Assembly: GCA_937978655.1 (NCBI GenBank)
Contig: CALJUX010000071.1
Span: 1 to 64,000, forward strand
Length of the DNA: 64,000 bases
From: an uncultured Chromatiaceae bacterium
Lineage (GTDB): Bacteria; Pseudomonadota; Gammaproteobacteria; Enterobacterales; Alteromonadaceae
Direction of reading: 5' to 3'
A model generated the notes under the pieces. It had not been told where the DNA came from. It saw only the letters and a list, made by a program, of their open reading frames with translations, and made no database searches. Below are positions 41,568 through 50,174 of this stretch, in pieces. Within the stretch, counting starts at the first letter, position 1; each line of letters begins with the position of its first letter. Made by a program: the position numbers and the translations under genes.

Positions 41568-42338
41568 ATGTCTAACAATAACATTCGTAAAAACCTGATC
41601 GCATCAGCTATGGTTGGTGCCTTCATGTTCGGTGGCGTTGCTACAGCAACGACTCTCGCAGAAGTCACCAACACTGGTGTGCAGGCTGCTAAAGCATCTG
41701 CAGCTTCTCAGGAAAAAATCAACAACATCTATGATCAGTCTCAGGAACTTCTGGCTGAATACCGCGCGCTGGTAGAACAGACCGAAAACCTGAAAGTTTA
41801 CAACGATCACGTAAACACTCTGGTTAACGACCAAAATTCTCAGCTGGCTTCTTTTGACAAGCAAATCGGTACTATCGAAGGCACCAAGCAAGGTATCGTT
41901 CCTTTGATGTACAAGATGATCGATACGCTGGAAGCCTTTATCAAAGCGGACATGCCAATCGACCAAACCAAACGTTTGGAACGTATTCAGCGTCTGCGTG
42001 ACCTGATGGGTAATGCATCTGTCAATACTTCTGAGCAATACCGTATGGTGCTCGAAGCTTACCAAATTGAAAAGGACCTGGGCACAGCTCTGGTTACTTA
42101 TACTGACAAACTGAACGTTGGTGGCGGCGAGAAGACCGTGAACTTCGTTTATGTTGGCCGTGTTGCGCTGTTAGCAATGTCGCTGGATGAGAAAGAAGCC
42201 TGGATGTGGAACAAGTCTACAAACCAGTGGGAAGCGCTGGGTGCTGAATACCTGGACTCTACTAAACTGGCTATCCGCGTTGCGGGTAAACAATCTCCTC
42301 CACAATTATTAAAACTTCCAGTGTTAGCAGCGGAGTAA
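41568..42338 (+). CDS. DUF3450 family periplasmic coiled-coil protein
   Basis: A 256-residue exported protein with signal peptide RKNLIASAMVGAFMFGG (mature end near residue 27). The mature part is largely helical and rich in Gln/Asn/Lys (about residues 35-120), consistent with a coiled coil. The DUF3450 family pattern is seen at YKMIDTLEAFIKADMPIDQ and RIQRLRDLMGNASVNTSEQY. DUF3450 proteins lead TonB2-type operons in Shewanella, Vibrio and relatives; their role is unknown but presumably supports energy transduction. It is the first gene of six. The ATG at 41568 is used; a TTG 9 bases upstream is possible. Confidence 0.85.
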   Translation: MSNNNIRKNLIASAMVGAFMFGGVATATTLAEVTNTGVQAAKASAASQEKINNIYDQSQELLAEYRALVEQTENLKVYNDHVNTLVNDQNSQLASFDKQIGTIEGTKQGIVPLMYKMIDTLEAFIKADMPIDQTKRLERIQRLRDLMGNASVNTSEQYRMVLEAYQIEKDLGTALVTYTDKLNVGGGEKTVNFVYVGRVALLAMSLDEKEAWMWNKSTNQWEALGAEYLDSTKLAIRVAGKQSPPQLLKLPVLAAE

Positions 42339-42344
42339 GAATAA

Positions 42345-43709
42345 ATGAAGAAAGTGTTTAAAGGTTTAATGATTGCAGCTGCCGTGACAATGTCAGCAGG
42401 CGTTTGCTTAAATGCTGCTGCAGACACAGCCAAACTTGACCAGCTGTTAGAACAAGTGAAGAAAAACCGCGCTGCCGATGCCAAATTGGATGCTGCCCGT
42501 GAACAGGAATTCCTGTCTGAGCGCGCTGACAAACAAGCACTGCTGAGCAAAGCGAAAGCTGCTTTTGCTGCTGAAGAAGCTCGTGGCAAGTCACTGACCA
42601 AACAGTTTGCTGATAACGAAGGTGCTATTGCAGCTAAAGAACAAGAGCTGTTAAACGCTCAAGGTACTTTAGGTGAAATGTTCGGTATCGTTCGTGGTAC
42701 AGCGACTGAAACAATCGGTGCTATCGCAACGTCTAACATCAGCGCTCAGTACAAAGGCCGTGAAGACTTACTGAAAAAACTGTCAGTAGCGAAAGAACTG
42801 CCAACTATCGCTGAACTGGAAGATCTGTGGATTGCTCTGCAAACAGAAATGACAGAATCTGCAAAAGTTTCTAAGTTTGATGGCGAAGTGACTGGTTTAG
42901 ATGGCACTAAAGCACCAGCTTCAGTGACTCGCGTCGGTTCTTTTAACCTGATCTCTGACAACGGTTTCCTGGTGTACAACGCTGATACCAAAGAAATGCA
43001 GCCGCTGGTTAAACAACCAGAGTCTTATGTTGTTTCTGATTCAGTTGCGTTCAAAAACTCAGCTGCTGGTGAACTGAAGCCTGTTTACATCGACCCAACT
43101 GGCGGTAACTTGCTGCGTCTGAAAACTCAGGAAGCAACGCTGGAAGAGCAGTTCCACTCAGGTGGTACTCCAGGTTATGTAATCACTGTTCTGTTAATCA
43201 TCGGTCTGTTGATTTCTGCAGTACGCTTCCTGGCGTTGACTTCTGCTGGTTCAAAAATCAATGCTCAGCTGAAAAACCTGAACAACCCATCTACTGACAA
43301 TGCGCTGGGCCGTATCCTGAAAGTCTACCACGACAACAAAAAAGCTGACGTGGAAAACCTGGAACTGAAACTGGACGAGGCGATCATGCGCGAAACTCCA
43401 GCTATCGAAAAAGGTATCGGTATCCTGAAACTGATCGCTGCAGTAGGTCCTCTGCTGGGTCTGTTAGGTACAGTAGTAGGTATGATCGGCGCGTTCCAGA
43501 TGATCACTCTGCACGGTACTGGTGATCCGAAGATCATGGCGGGTTCAATTTCTATGGCGCTGGTTACTACAGTACAAGGTCTGTTGTGTGCTTTGCCACT
43601 GCTGTTCCTGCACTCTTTACTGCAGTCTAAATCAAACTCAATCCTGCACATCCTGGATGAGCAAAGCGCTGGTATCATCGCTGCTCATGCGGAGAAGGAG
43701 CGCTCATAA
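42345..43709 (+). CDS. TtpC-like MotA/TolQ/ExbB family proton channel protein
   Basis: A 454-residue protein: signal peptide FKGLMIAAAVTMSAGVC, a long helical periplasmic domain (about residues 25-260), then a membrane region of ExbB/TolQ type. The helices are TPGYVITVLLIIGLLISAVR, ILKLIAAVGPLLGLLGTVVG and AGSISMALVTTVQGLLCALP, with the GLLGTVVGMIGAF motif of the family. Similar extended ExbB proteins (TtpC) are required by Vibrio TonB2 systems. It lies 6 bp after the DUF3450 gene and its TAA overlaps the ATG of the short ExbB by one base. Confidence 0.88.
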   Translation: MKKVFKGLMIAAAVTMSAGVCLNAAADTAKLDQLLEQVKKNRAADAKLDAAREQEFLSERADKQALLSKAKAAFAAEEARGKSLTKQFADNEGAIAAKEQELLNAQGTLGEMFGIVRGTATETIGAIATSNISAQYKGREDLLKKLSVAKELPTIAELEDLWIALQTEMTESAKVSKFDGEVTGLDGTKAPASVTRVGSFNLISDNGFLVYNADTKEMQPLVKQPESYVVSDSVAFKNSAAGELKPVYIDPTGGNLLRLKTQEATLEEQFHSGGTPGYVITVLLIIGLLISAVRFLALTSAGSKINAQLKNLNNPSTDNALGRILKVYHDNKKADVENLELKLDEAIMRETPAIEKGIGILKLIAAVGPLLGLLGTVVGMIGAFQMITLHGTGDPKIMAGSISMALVTTVQGLLCALPLLFLHSLLQSKSNSILHILDEQSAGIIAAHAEKERS

Positions 43710-44233
43710 TGCATAGCCTGATAGAGCTTTGGGAATCTGTCAGGGATTTTATCGCAACCGGCGGTGATGTACTTTATATCGTCGCCCTGGTGCTCTTCAT
43801 CATGTGGATTCTGATTATAGAGCGCTTTTGGTTTATCAGTCGTGAGTACCCAGCCATGCGTGACAAGATCATCGCTGACTGGCACGCACGGACAGATACT
43901 ACCTCTTGGTATGCGCATAAAATCCGTGAAGCCTGGGTATCTCAAGCAAGTACCCAGCTGAATGAGCGTATAAATGTTATCAAGACTCTGGTTGCAGTAT
44001 GTCCGATGGTCGGTCTGCTCGGCACTGTAACAGGTATGATTGCGGTATTTGAAATCATGGCGTTAGTTGGTACGGGTAACCCTCGTCTGATGGCGTCAGG
44101 TATTTCGATGGCAACAATCCCGACAATGGCGGGGATGGTGGCTGCATTATCTGGAGTTTTTGTAACGTCCAAATTGGAAGCTAAGGTAAAAGCTGCTGTC
44201 CACGAGTTGGCAGATAGCATGCCGCATCATTGA
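43709..44233 (+). CDS. exbB: ExbB2-type proton channel subunit
   Basis: A 174-residue ExbB. One N-terminal helix (VLYIVALVLFIMWILIIERF) and two C-terminal helices around the conserved VAVCPMVGLLGTVTGMIAVF and GISMATIPTMAGMVAALSGV. With ExbD it forms the proton channel that energises TonB. Translation is coupled to the upstream TtpC-like gene by TAATG overlap. This shorter ExbB is the TonB2 type, unlike the longer ExbB of TonB1 systems. Confidence 0.92.
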   Translation: MHSLIELWESVRDFIATGGDVLYIVALVLFIMWILIIERFWFISREYPAMRDKIIADWHARTDTTSWYAHKIREAWVSQASTQLNERINVIKTLVAVCPMVGLLGTVTGMIAVFEIMALVGTGNPRLMASGISMATIPTMAGMVAALSGVFVTSKLEAKVKAAVHELADSMPHH

Positions 44234-44247
44234 TTAGAGAGTGATTT

Positions 44248-44646
44248 ATGGCACGTAAAACTAGACGTGAAGCAGAAGAAGCAGCGATCGACTTGACGCC
44301 GATGCTCGACGTTGTATTCATCATGCTGATTTTCTTTATCGTGACGACTTCTTTCGTGAAAGAGGCCGGTATCGATGTTAACCGTCCTAAAGCAGCAAAA
44401 GCTCAGCAAAAGCCAACAGCGACTATTTTCGTTGCAGTTCGTGCTAATGGTGAGATTTGGTTGGATAAGCGCGCAGTAGATGTTGAGCGTGTTGGTGCAA
44501 CTATTGAGAAGCTGTTAGCGGAATCTCCAACTGATACAGTAATTGTTCAGGCGGACAAAGAAGCGAAGCACGGTGTGGTTGTATCTGTAATGGATCAAAT
44601 CAAACTGGCTGGTATTGAGAAGATCTCAATCGCGGCGGAGAAGTAA
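44248..44646 (+). CDS. exbD: ExbD2-type proton channel subunit
   Basis: A 132-residue ExbD with the essential membrane Asp in EAAIDLTPMLDVVFIMLIFF (LTPMLDVVF is the family signature). A periplasmic domain follows, containing GEIWLDKRAVDVE and VIVQADKEAKHGVVVSVMDQ. It acts in the ExbB-ExbD-TonB complex. Cotranscribed with exbB (14 bp) and tonB (1 bp). Confidence 0.93.
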   Translation: MARKTRREAEEAAIDLTPMLDVVFIMLIFFIVTTSFVKEAGIDVNRPKAAKAQQKPTATIFVAVRANGEIWLDKRAVDVERVGATIEKLLAESPTDTVIVQADKEAKHGVVVSVMDQIKLAGIEKISIAAEK

Positions 44647-44647
44647 T

Positions 44648-45268
44648 ATGGCCCGGTTATTACTTTCACTCTTAATTGGTGCGGTAATAACGTTTTTCCT
44701 GTTTGTATTGATGGCATTTCTGGTAGACAGCGACGACGCTGTCTCCAATGTCGCAAAGGAACAAATCGTTATTGAGATAAACTCGACGCCGCCTGAGTCA
44801 AAAGCTCAGACGCGGACTCGTGTTCCGCCACCACCACCACCACCGCCGCCAGAGCCACCAAAGCAACAAGTGGTTCAGGAAGCAAGTAATACAGATACTG
44901 GTGCAATTGGTTTTAATGCACCATCAGTTGATGTCGGCGGCGTAAGCGGCGGCATCGGTGACCCGGCTAGCGCCATGATGCGTGATGGTGATGCAACACC
45001 AATCGTTCGTATCGAACCGAAGTATCCTGTACAGGCTGCTCGTGACGGTATCAACGGCTGGGTTAAAATGCGTTTCTCTATCATGCCGGATGGCTCTGTA
45101 GACGAAATCGAAGTGGTTGATGCTGAGCCGAAACGGGTGTTTGACCGTGAAGCAATTCGTGCATTAAAACGTTGGAAATACTCACCAAAAATTGAAAACG
45201 GTCAGGCGTTAAAGCAGACTGGTATCATGGTGCAGTTAGACTTCAACCTTGATAATGCCGGAGGTTAA
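44648..45268 (+). CDS. tonB: TonB2-type energy transducer
   Basis: A 206-residue TonB. An N-terminal membrane anchor (LLSLLIGAVITFFLFVLMAF) is followed by a proline-rich spacer (nine consecutive Pro then EPPK, about residues 56-68). A linker follows, then the C-terminal TonB domain: PIVRIEPKYPVQAARDGING, WVKMRFSIMPDGSVDEIEV and REAIRALKRWKYSPKIENG. The anchor lacks the SHLS-type His seen in TonB1. ATG at 44648 is used; an in-frame extension to 44615 overlaps exbD. The spacer is short, typical of TonB2 proteins. Confidence 0.93.
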   Translation: MARLLLSLLIGAVITFFLFVLMAFLVDSDDAVSNVAKEQIVIEINSTPPESKAQTRTRVPPPPPPPPPEPPKQQVVQEASNTDTGAIGFNAPSVDVGGVSGGIGDPASAMMRDGDATPIVRIEPKYPVQAARDGINGWVKMRFSIMPDGSVDEIEVVDAEPKRVFDREAIRALKRWKYSPKIENGQALKQTGIMVQLDFNLDNAGG

Positions 45269-45270
45269 GT

Positions 45271-46527
45271 ATGAAATTTAACAAACTTACATCTGCGTTA
45301 ATGGTGTTTGCTGCAGTTGGCGTAGCCGCTCTGCCGGTAAGCTCAGCATTCGCAGCTCCGGATGCAGCCAAGATTGCTGAGCGTAAAGCTCGGAAATCTC
45401 AGGCTGTAGGCGAGAAGGTCGGTAAGGCTATCGGTAAAGCGTATGAGCTTTATGGTCAAAATAAAGTTGGTGAAGCACTGGCGTTATTAGAACCAATTGA
45501 AGCGTCAAACACTTTTGATAAAGCTTATTTAGATAAGTTTATCGGTCAGCTTTACATCGAGAAAAATCCGGCCAAAGCGTTAGACTATATGATTAAAGCT
45601 GTGAAGCCAGATGTACTGGGTTTTACAGACCAATCTACTTTGCTGCGGAACATCGGCGATTTAAGTCTGATGGCGAAGAAATATGAGCAAGCGATCACTT
45701 ACTATGAAAAGTGGTCTGACTTTACTGGTGAACTGGATCCAAACGTTGATTTGCGTGTTGCTAACGCATACTACGAAATGAAACAGTACGCGAAGGTAAT
45801 TGCTCCGGCGGACCGTGCTATTGCACATTCAAAAGTGCCGAAGAAAGAACCGTACCAGATGAAGTTCGCTTCTTATTACGAGCTGAAGCAGACGAAAAAA
45901 GCGATCGAAGTCCTGGAAACAATGTTGCCATTGTTTCCAGATGAGAAGCAGTCATGGGTCAATTTAGGCCAGTTCTACTCAGTCGATGAGCAATATGATA
46001 AAGCATTAGCAATTATCGATATGGCTTACAAACAGGGTTTATTAAAGACAGAGAACGAGATTAAGTTGCTCGCCAACCTGTACAACAATAACAACGTGCC
46101 TTTTAAAGCCGCTGCATTGTTGGAAAAACACCTGACTGCTGGTTTATTGAAAAATGACCGTGCGATTTTGATGAGTATTGCAAGTTCATACTCTTCATCT
46201 CGTGAGTTTGAAAAAGCTGCTAAGTTCTACGGTATCTTAGGCGCTAAAGAAAATGATGGTGATGCATATCGTCGTCAGGGTAATGCGCTGTTGATGGCAA
46301 ATAAAAATGCCGACGCAGTTACTGCATTACAGAAAGCTTTAGAGGTGGGTACTAAGGAAAAAGGCAAAGTGCATGTTGATTTAATCAGTGCATATTTTTA
46401 CCAAGGCAAAATGCGTGAAGCTTATCAGCATGTCCAGCTGGCTCGCCAGAATGGACAGGAAAAGATGGCAAACTCATGGGGCCCTTACGTAAAAGAACGT
46501 GCTGAGAAAAAAGGCATCAAGCTGTAA
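45271..46527 (+). CDS. TPR-repeat periplasmic protein of the TonB2 operon
   Basis: A 418-residue protein with signal peptide NKLTSALMVFAAVGVAALPV (cleavage near AFA, residue 28). Tetratricopeptide-like helical pairs fill the rest, e.g. SLMAKKYEQAITYYEKWSDF, YYEMKQYAKVIAPADRAIAH, FYSVDEQYDKALAIIDMAYK and YSSSREFEKAAKFYGILGAK. A TPR protein closes the same operon in Vibrio and Shewanella, where it seems to be needed for TonB2-dependent uptake. GGAGGT lies at the end of tonB just before the ATG. The operon ends at a strong terminator. Confidence 0.88.
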   Translation: MKFNKLTSALMVFAAVGVAALPVSSAFAAPDAAKIAERKARKSQAVGEKVGKAIGKAYELYGQNKVGEALALLEPIEASNTFDKAYLDKFIGQLYIEKNPAKALDYMIKAVKPDVLGFTDQSTLLRNIGDLSLMAKKYEQAITYYEKWSDFTGELDPNVDLRVANAYYEMKQYAKVIAPADRAIAHSKVPKKEPYQMKFASYYELKQTKKAIEVLETMLPLFPDEKQSWVNLGQFYSVDEQYDKALAIIDMAYKQGLLKTENEIKLLANLYNNNNVPFKAAALLEKHLTAGLLKNDRAILMSIASSYSSSREFEKAAKFYGILGAKENDGDAYRRQGNALLMANKNADAVTALQKALEVGTKEKGKVHVDLISAYFYQGKMREAYQHVQLARQNGQEKMANSWGPYVKERAEKKGIKL

Positions 46528-46550
46528 TCTCTGAACTTTCGCTGTGATAA

Positions 46551-46574
46551 ACCCGCCGTCAGGCGGGTTTTTTA
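46551..46574 (+). terminator. Terminator of the TonB2 operon
   Basis: ACCCGCC (46551-46557) pairs with GGCGGGT (46562-46568) around GTCA, followed by TTTTTT. Confidence 0.93.
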
Positions 46575-46694
46575 TTGTCAGTGCAAAGTAACCTGGTTTA
46601 ATGGGTTGGTATGAATGTTCATTGATACAGCGATGGTGCCGCAGATACGCAAAGCAGGGATAAAGCTACTTGTTAGGCTGAAGTCTTGTTGCAG

Positions 46695-46720
46695 CAAAAA
46701 CCGGGTGTTCAGCACCCGGT
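46695..46720 (-). terminator. Terminator of prsR
   Basis: ACCGGGTG (46700-46707) pairs with CACCCGGT (46713-46720) around TTCAG. On the minus strand it is followed by TTTTT. It lies 17 bases beyond the prsR stop. I see nothing else in the stretch between this and the TonB2 terminator. Confidence 0.9.
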
Positions 46721-46736
46721 CTTTTAGGGACAGTGG

Positions 46737-48122
46737 TTAAAGATCTTCAGTGACCGAACCTGGCTGGTCTGCATCGGAGGTTCGCAGATCAAGCATTTTG
46801 TATTTATCAATCAGCGAATACAGTGTAGGGCGGGTGACACCCAACAAATCGGCTGTTTTCGACAAATTACCATTCGCGACATTATAGGCATGACGGATCG
46901 CCTGAGTTTCAGCCTGTTCGCGGACTTTACGCAGGGTGGGCAGGCTTGCTGGCTGATTGGACGGGGCCAGGCCAAGATCTTCCGCACTGATAAACTTGGT
47001 GTCTGCCAGGATCACGGCAGATTTTAATTTGTTTTGCAGTTCGCGGATGTTTCCCGGCCAGCGGTGACCTAACATCGCATTGATAGCGTCTTCAGTGAAA
47101 CCCTGGATATTGGTGTTAAATTCAGCATTAAAACGATGGAGTAGTGCTTTAGCAATGATCACGATGTCATGACCGCGATTTCGCAGCGGTGGAATGTTCA
47201 GCGTGATCTCGCTGACCCGGTAGAACAAATCTTCGCGGAAAGTCTGCTCTGCCACCATCTCCGATAAATTTCGGTGGGTTGCGCAGACAACACGTACGTC
47301 CACTTCAATCTCGGAACGGCCACCAACCCGTTCAATCACGCGTTCTTGCAGGAAACGTAACATTTTAGCCTGCAGAGCCAGTGGCATATCACCGATCTCG
47401 TCAAGCATCAGGGTGCCGCCGTTGGCAGTTTCAATTTTTCCCAATGTTGTTTTATTTGCGCCAGTAAAAGCGCCTTTTTCGTAACCAAACAGTTCGCTTT
47501 CCAGCAGATTATCCGGAATAGAAGCACAGTTAATAGCGACAAAAGGCTTATCTGCGCGCGGGCTTTGTTTATGGATCGCACGGGCGAATACTTCTTTGCC
47601 GGTGCCGGACTCACCTAATAACAAGGTCGTAATTTCGGTCGGGGCAATTTTTTCGACCATCCGGCAGGCTTTATTGATTGATTCACTATTGCCAATGATG
47701 TCCTGCTGCTTGTAAGCAGAGGCTTTAAGCTGACGGTTTTCTGCTTCGATCTCACTGAGTTTAAAGGCCCGGGCGACGATGACGTTTAATACGTCTACAT
47801 CAATGGGTTTCTGATAATAATCATAGGCACCCAGCGAGATTGCCTGTAGCGCGTGTTCTGTATCAGAACTACCAGTGATCACTATCACTTTTGTCGCTGG
47901 ATTGTGCTGCAGGATCTCGGTCAGGCACGCCAGGCCCTCAGAGGCATTGGTTGGGTCCGGTGGCAGACCCAGGTCGAGCGTGACCACTGCGGGCTCATAT
48001 CGGCGCAATTGCTGCAACGCCGATGGCCGGTCTTCGGCAAACACCACTTCGTAATCCGTCAGGCTCCATTTGAGCTGCTTTTGGATCCCCAGATCATCGT
48101 CGATAGCAAGTAACGTTTTCAT
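46737..48122 (-). CDS. prsR: PEP-CTERM system response regulator PrsR, sigma-54 activator
   Basis: A 461-residue NtrC-type activator. Receiver domain: phosphoacceptor Asp50 in VVTLDLGLPP, with the Lys of YYQKPIDVDV closing it. AAA+ sigma-54 domain: Walker A GESGTGKEVFARAIHKQS, GAFTGA in LFGYEKGAFTGANKTTLGK (needed to contact sigma-54), and LMLDEIGDMPLALQAKMLRF as Walker B. The C-terminal Fis-type HTH is ANGNLSKTADLLGVTRPTLY. It is the regulator named PrsR in PEP-CTERM/exosortase systems. prsR lies 27 bp after prsK on the same strand. The GAFTGA loop matches the sigma-54 promoter found upstream of the PEP-CTERM gene in this window. Confidence 0.93.
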   Translation of the reverse strand: MKTLLAIDDDLGIQKQLKWSLTDYEVVFAEDRPSALQQLRRYEPAVVTLDLGLPPDPTNASEGLACLTEILQHNPATKVIVITGSSDTEHALQAISLGAYDYYQKPIDVDVLNVIVARAFKLSEIEAENRQLKASAYKQQDIIGNSESINKACRMVEKIAPTEITTLLLGESGTGKEVFARAIHKQSPRADKPFVAINCASIPDNLLESELFGYEKGAFTGANKTTLGKIETANGGTLMLDEIGDMPLALQAKMLRFLQERVIERVGGRSEIEVDVRVVCATHRNLSEMVAEQTFREDLFYRVSEITLNIPPLRNRGHDIVIIAKALLHRFNAEFNTNIQGFTEDAINAMLGHRWPGNIRELQNKLKSAVILADTKFISAEDLGLAPSNQPASLPTLRKVREQAETQAIRHAYNVANGNLSKTADLLGVTRPTLYSLIDKYKMLDLRTSDADQPGSVTEDL

Positions 48123-48149
48123 ACAACATTCCGTGTAGCAGTAATATGG

Positions 48150-50174
48150 TTAGTGTAAAGGAAGCAAAATGGTAAAGGTAGTCCCATGACCGGGTTCACT
48201 CTGTACTTGCAACTGTCCCTGTTGTTGCTGAATAAAGGTCAGTGCGTCATATGCACCTATCCCCATCCCGGCATTGCCTTTAGTGGTATCAAAAGGCTTA
48301 AACAGTCGAGTCTGAATAAACTCAGCGGACATACCGCAACCGGTATCACGGATCTCCAAGCGTAATTGCCCGTCACCGTGGCTCAGCTCGACCTGGACCT
48401 GGCCGTCATCCGGCGTCGCTTGCTGCGCGTTGTCAATCAAGTGAAACAACACGTTTGCGAAGCGTTCACTGTCAATCGTCAAGTCGCAGTCTGTGTCAGC
48501 AATTAACTCTGGCAACGGCAAAGAGCCGCTACAACGTTCATGCAGTAAGGCCCGTAACATAGAACCCACCGCGATTTTCTTTAATTGCTCCTGGCCGCTT
48601 TGCTTGTTGGTCAGCTGTGCCAGCATGTTTTGTAGGCGGCTTTGCATCGCTTCGATGGTGGTAAAAGCATCATCGATAAACTCCGGGTTATGCCGGTGTT
48701 TTTGAGCATTTTTCAACAGCATATCAATTTGCGCTTTAACGTTTTTCAAATCGTGCACCACAAATGCAGACATGCGGCTAAATGCAATAAACTGGGCGTT
48801 TTCGGACAATGCTTTACTAGCTTCATCCATAAACAGATAGCTGGCAATTTGCTCTGTGACGGCATTGAGGTAATCGCGCAGTTCCCAGTTCAGTCGTAGT
48901 TTTTCATTTACGCTGCAATCAAGCAGACAAAAGCCCCAGATTTGGCTGTTCTTTAATATCGGAATGAGGATGCTGAAACCCAATGGTGGATGGTCCAGTT
49001 CCATCATGAATGATTGCGCCATCTGGTCACTGTGGTCGCTGAAATCTAATAACCACTGCCGGTTGTTTTGGCCAGACAGCACCAGCTGCAGCATTTTTTC
49101 CTCAGTATCAGTGAATTTCAGCTGGCCCTGTCTGGCCTGCAGCTGCAGCTGGTTTTGTTGCAGCTTAATCAGCGCTCCATGGCTGTAGCCTATGGCATGA
49201 CACCAGGCGCTGAGACAGACCTGCGCAGTGTTTTCATTGGCAAATTCAATTTTTTTCAGTTCACGGGTCAGTTCAACCCATTTTTCGCGATAATCAAAAG
49301 TATTGGCAAAAAAGTGTTTTTCAATAAATACCCGGCCCTTGCGCCTCAAACCGTCAGAAAATACCAAGGTACTTAACACTGCGGTGCCGGCGACAACAAA
49401 CACGACCTGCAACAAGGTAGTCCAGTTGCCGCCGATGTAACTCAGGTAGTAACCGACGATAGCCAGCAAACAAAGATAGATGCCAGCTGCCAAGACTAAT
49501 GAACTTTGCAGCACAATATCGCGGGATACATAGACGTTAATGCCCCAGGATTTGATGCGTTTGACGGCAACGACCAGAAACGGCAGCATAAAAAGGTGCA
49601 CAAAACCACGAGCCTGCCAGGTCTGCTGATTGATTTCGCCGAGTAAAGTGGCTTCGGCCAGCAAATAGAAATCCAGCAGCAGGCAAATACCAATAGCAAT
49701 GATCAAAGGTTTAAACTGCCATTTCTGCTTGCCGGCTTGCCGATATAGAGTTTCAACCATCGCCAGCATCACAATTACCAGCAACAAGGTCCCCATCAAC
49801 CGTAAATTCAGTGCGCTGAAAACCAGCAGACCAAGTACTGACCAGATGACTAAGACCAGTGCTGTCACCTGTACTTTTTTATGAGTTAACCATTGCTGGA
49901 GCGGAATATCGGTTTTGCTCAGCGCTGATAACAGAAACAGCAACAACAACATTTTCTGCAAAGTTTCGAAGATAAATGAAATGTCACTGACAAACGCCAG
50001 TCCATTGGACAGCGCATTAAAGCTGGCCCAACCAACCGACCACAGCGTAAATGCAGAAAGCAGAGATTTTTGCGACGTTTTCACCCGGACTGTCAGTTGC
50101 AAGGCCCAAAAAAGCAGGTAGCCAACCGCCGCAAGCAAGAAACCCAACTGACCGGGTGTAATGTCCAGCTTCAT
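48150..50174 (-). CDS. prsK: PEP-CTERM system histidine kinase PrsK
   Basis: A 674-residue membrane sensor kinase. The N-terminal half has about eight hydrophobic helices (e.g. LGFLLAAVGYLLFWALQLTV, VTALVLVIWSVLGLLVF, IVLQSSLVLAAGIYLCLLAI) rather than a periplasmic sensor. A GAF-like region follows (about residues 310-440), then the phosphotransfer His in SAFVVHDLKNVKAQIDMLL. The ATPase domain holds LFHLIDNAQQATPDDGQVQ, RLEIRDTGCGMSAEFIQTRL and GMGIGAYDALTFIQQQQGQL. This is the PrsK type. Its ATG overlaps the TGA of the upstream protease gene (ATGA), so it is translationally coupled to it. Confidence 0.92.
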   Translation of the reverse strand: MKLDITPGQLGFLLAAVGYLLFWALQLTVRVKTSQKSLLSAFTLWSVGWASFNALSNGLAFVSDISFIFETLQKMLLLLFLLSALSKTDIPLQQWLTHKKVQVTALVLVIWSVLGLLVFSALNLRLMGTLLLVIVMLAMVETLYRQAGKQKWQFKPLIIAIGICLLLDFYLLAEATLLGEINQQTWQARGFVHLFMLPFLVVAVKRIKSWGINVYVSRDIVLQSSLVLAAGIYLCLLAIVGYYLSYIGGNWTTLLQVVFVVAGTAVLSTLVFSDGLRRKGRVFIEKHFFANTFDYREKWVELTRELKKIEFANENTAQVCLSAWCHAIGYSHGALIKLQQNQLQLQARQGQLKFTDTEEKMLQLVLSGQNNRQWLLDFSDHSDQMAQSFMMELDHPPLGFSILIPILKNSQIWGFCLLDCSVNEKLRLNWELRDYLNAVTEQIASYLFMDEASKALSENAQFIAFSRMSAFVVHDLKNVKAQIDMLLKNAQKHRHNPEFIDDAFTTIEAMQSRLQNMLAQLTNKQSGQEQLKKIAVGSMLRALLHERCSGSLPLPELIADTDCDLTIDSERFANVLFHLIDNAQQATPDDGQVQVELSHGDGQLRLEIRDTGCGMSAEFIQTRLFKPFDTTKGNAGMGIGAYDALTFIQQQQGQLQVQSEPGHGTTFTILLPLH

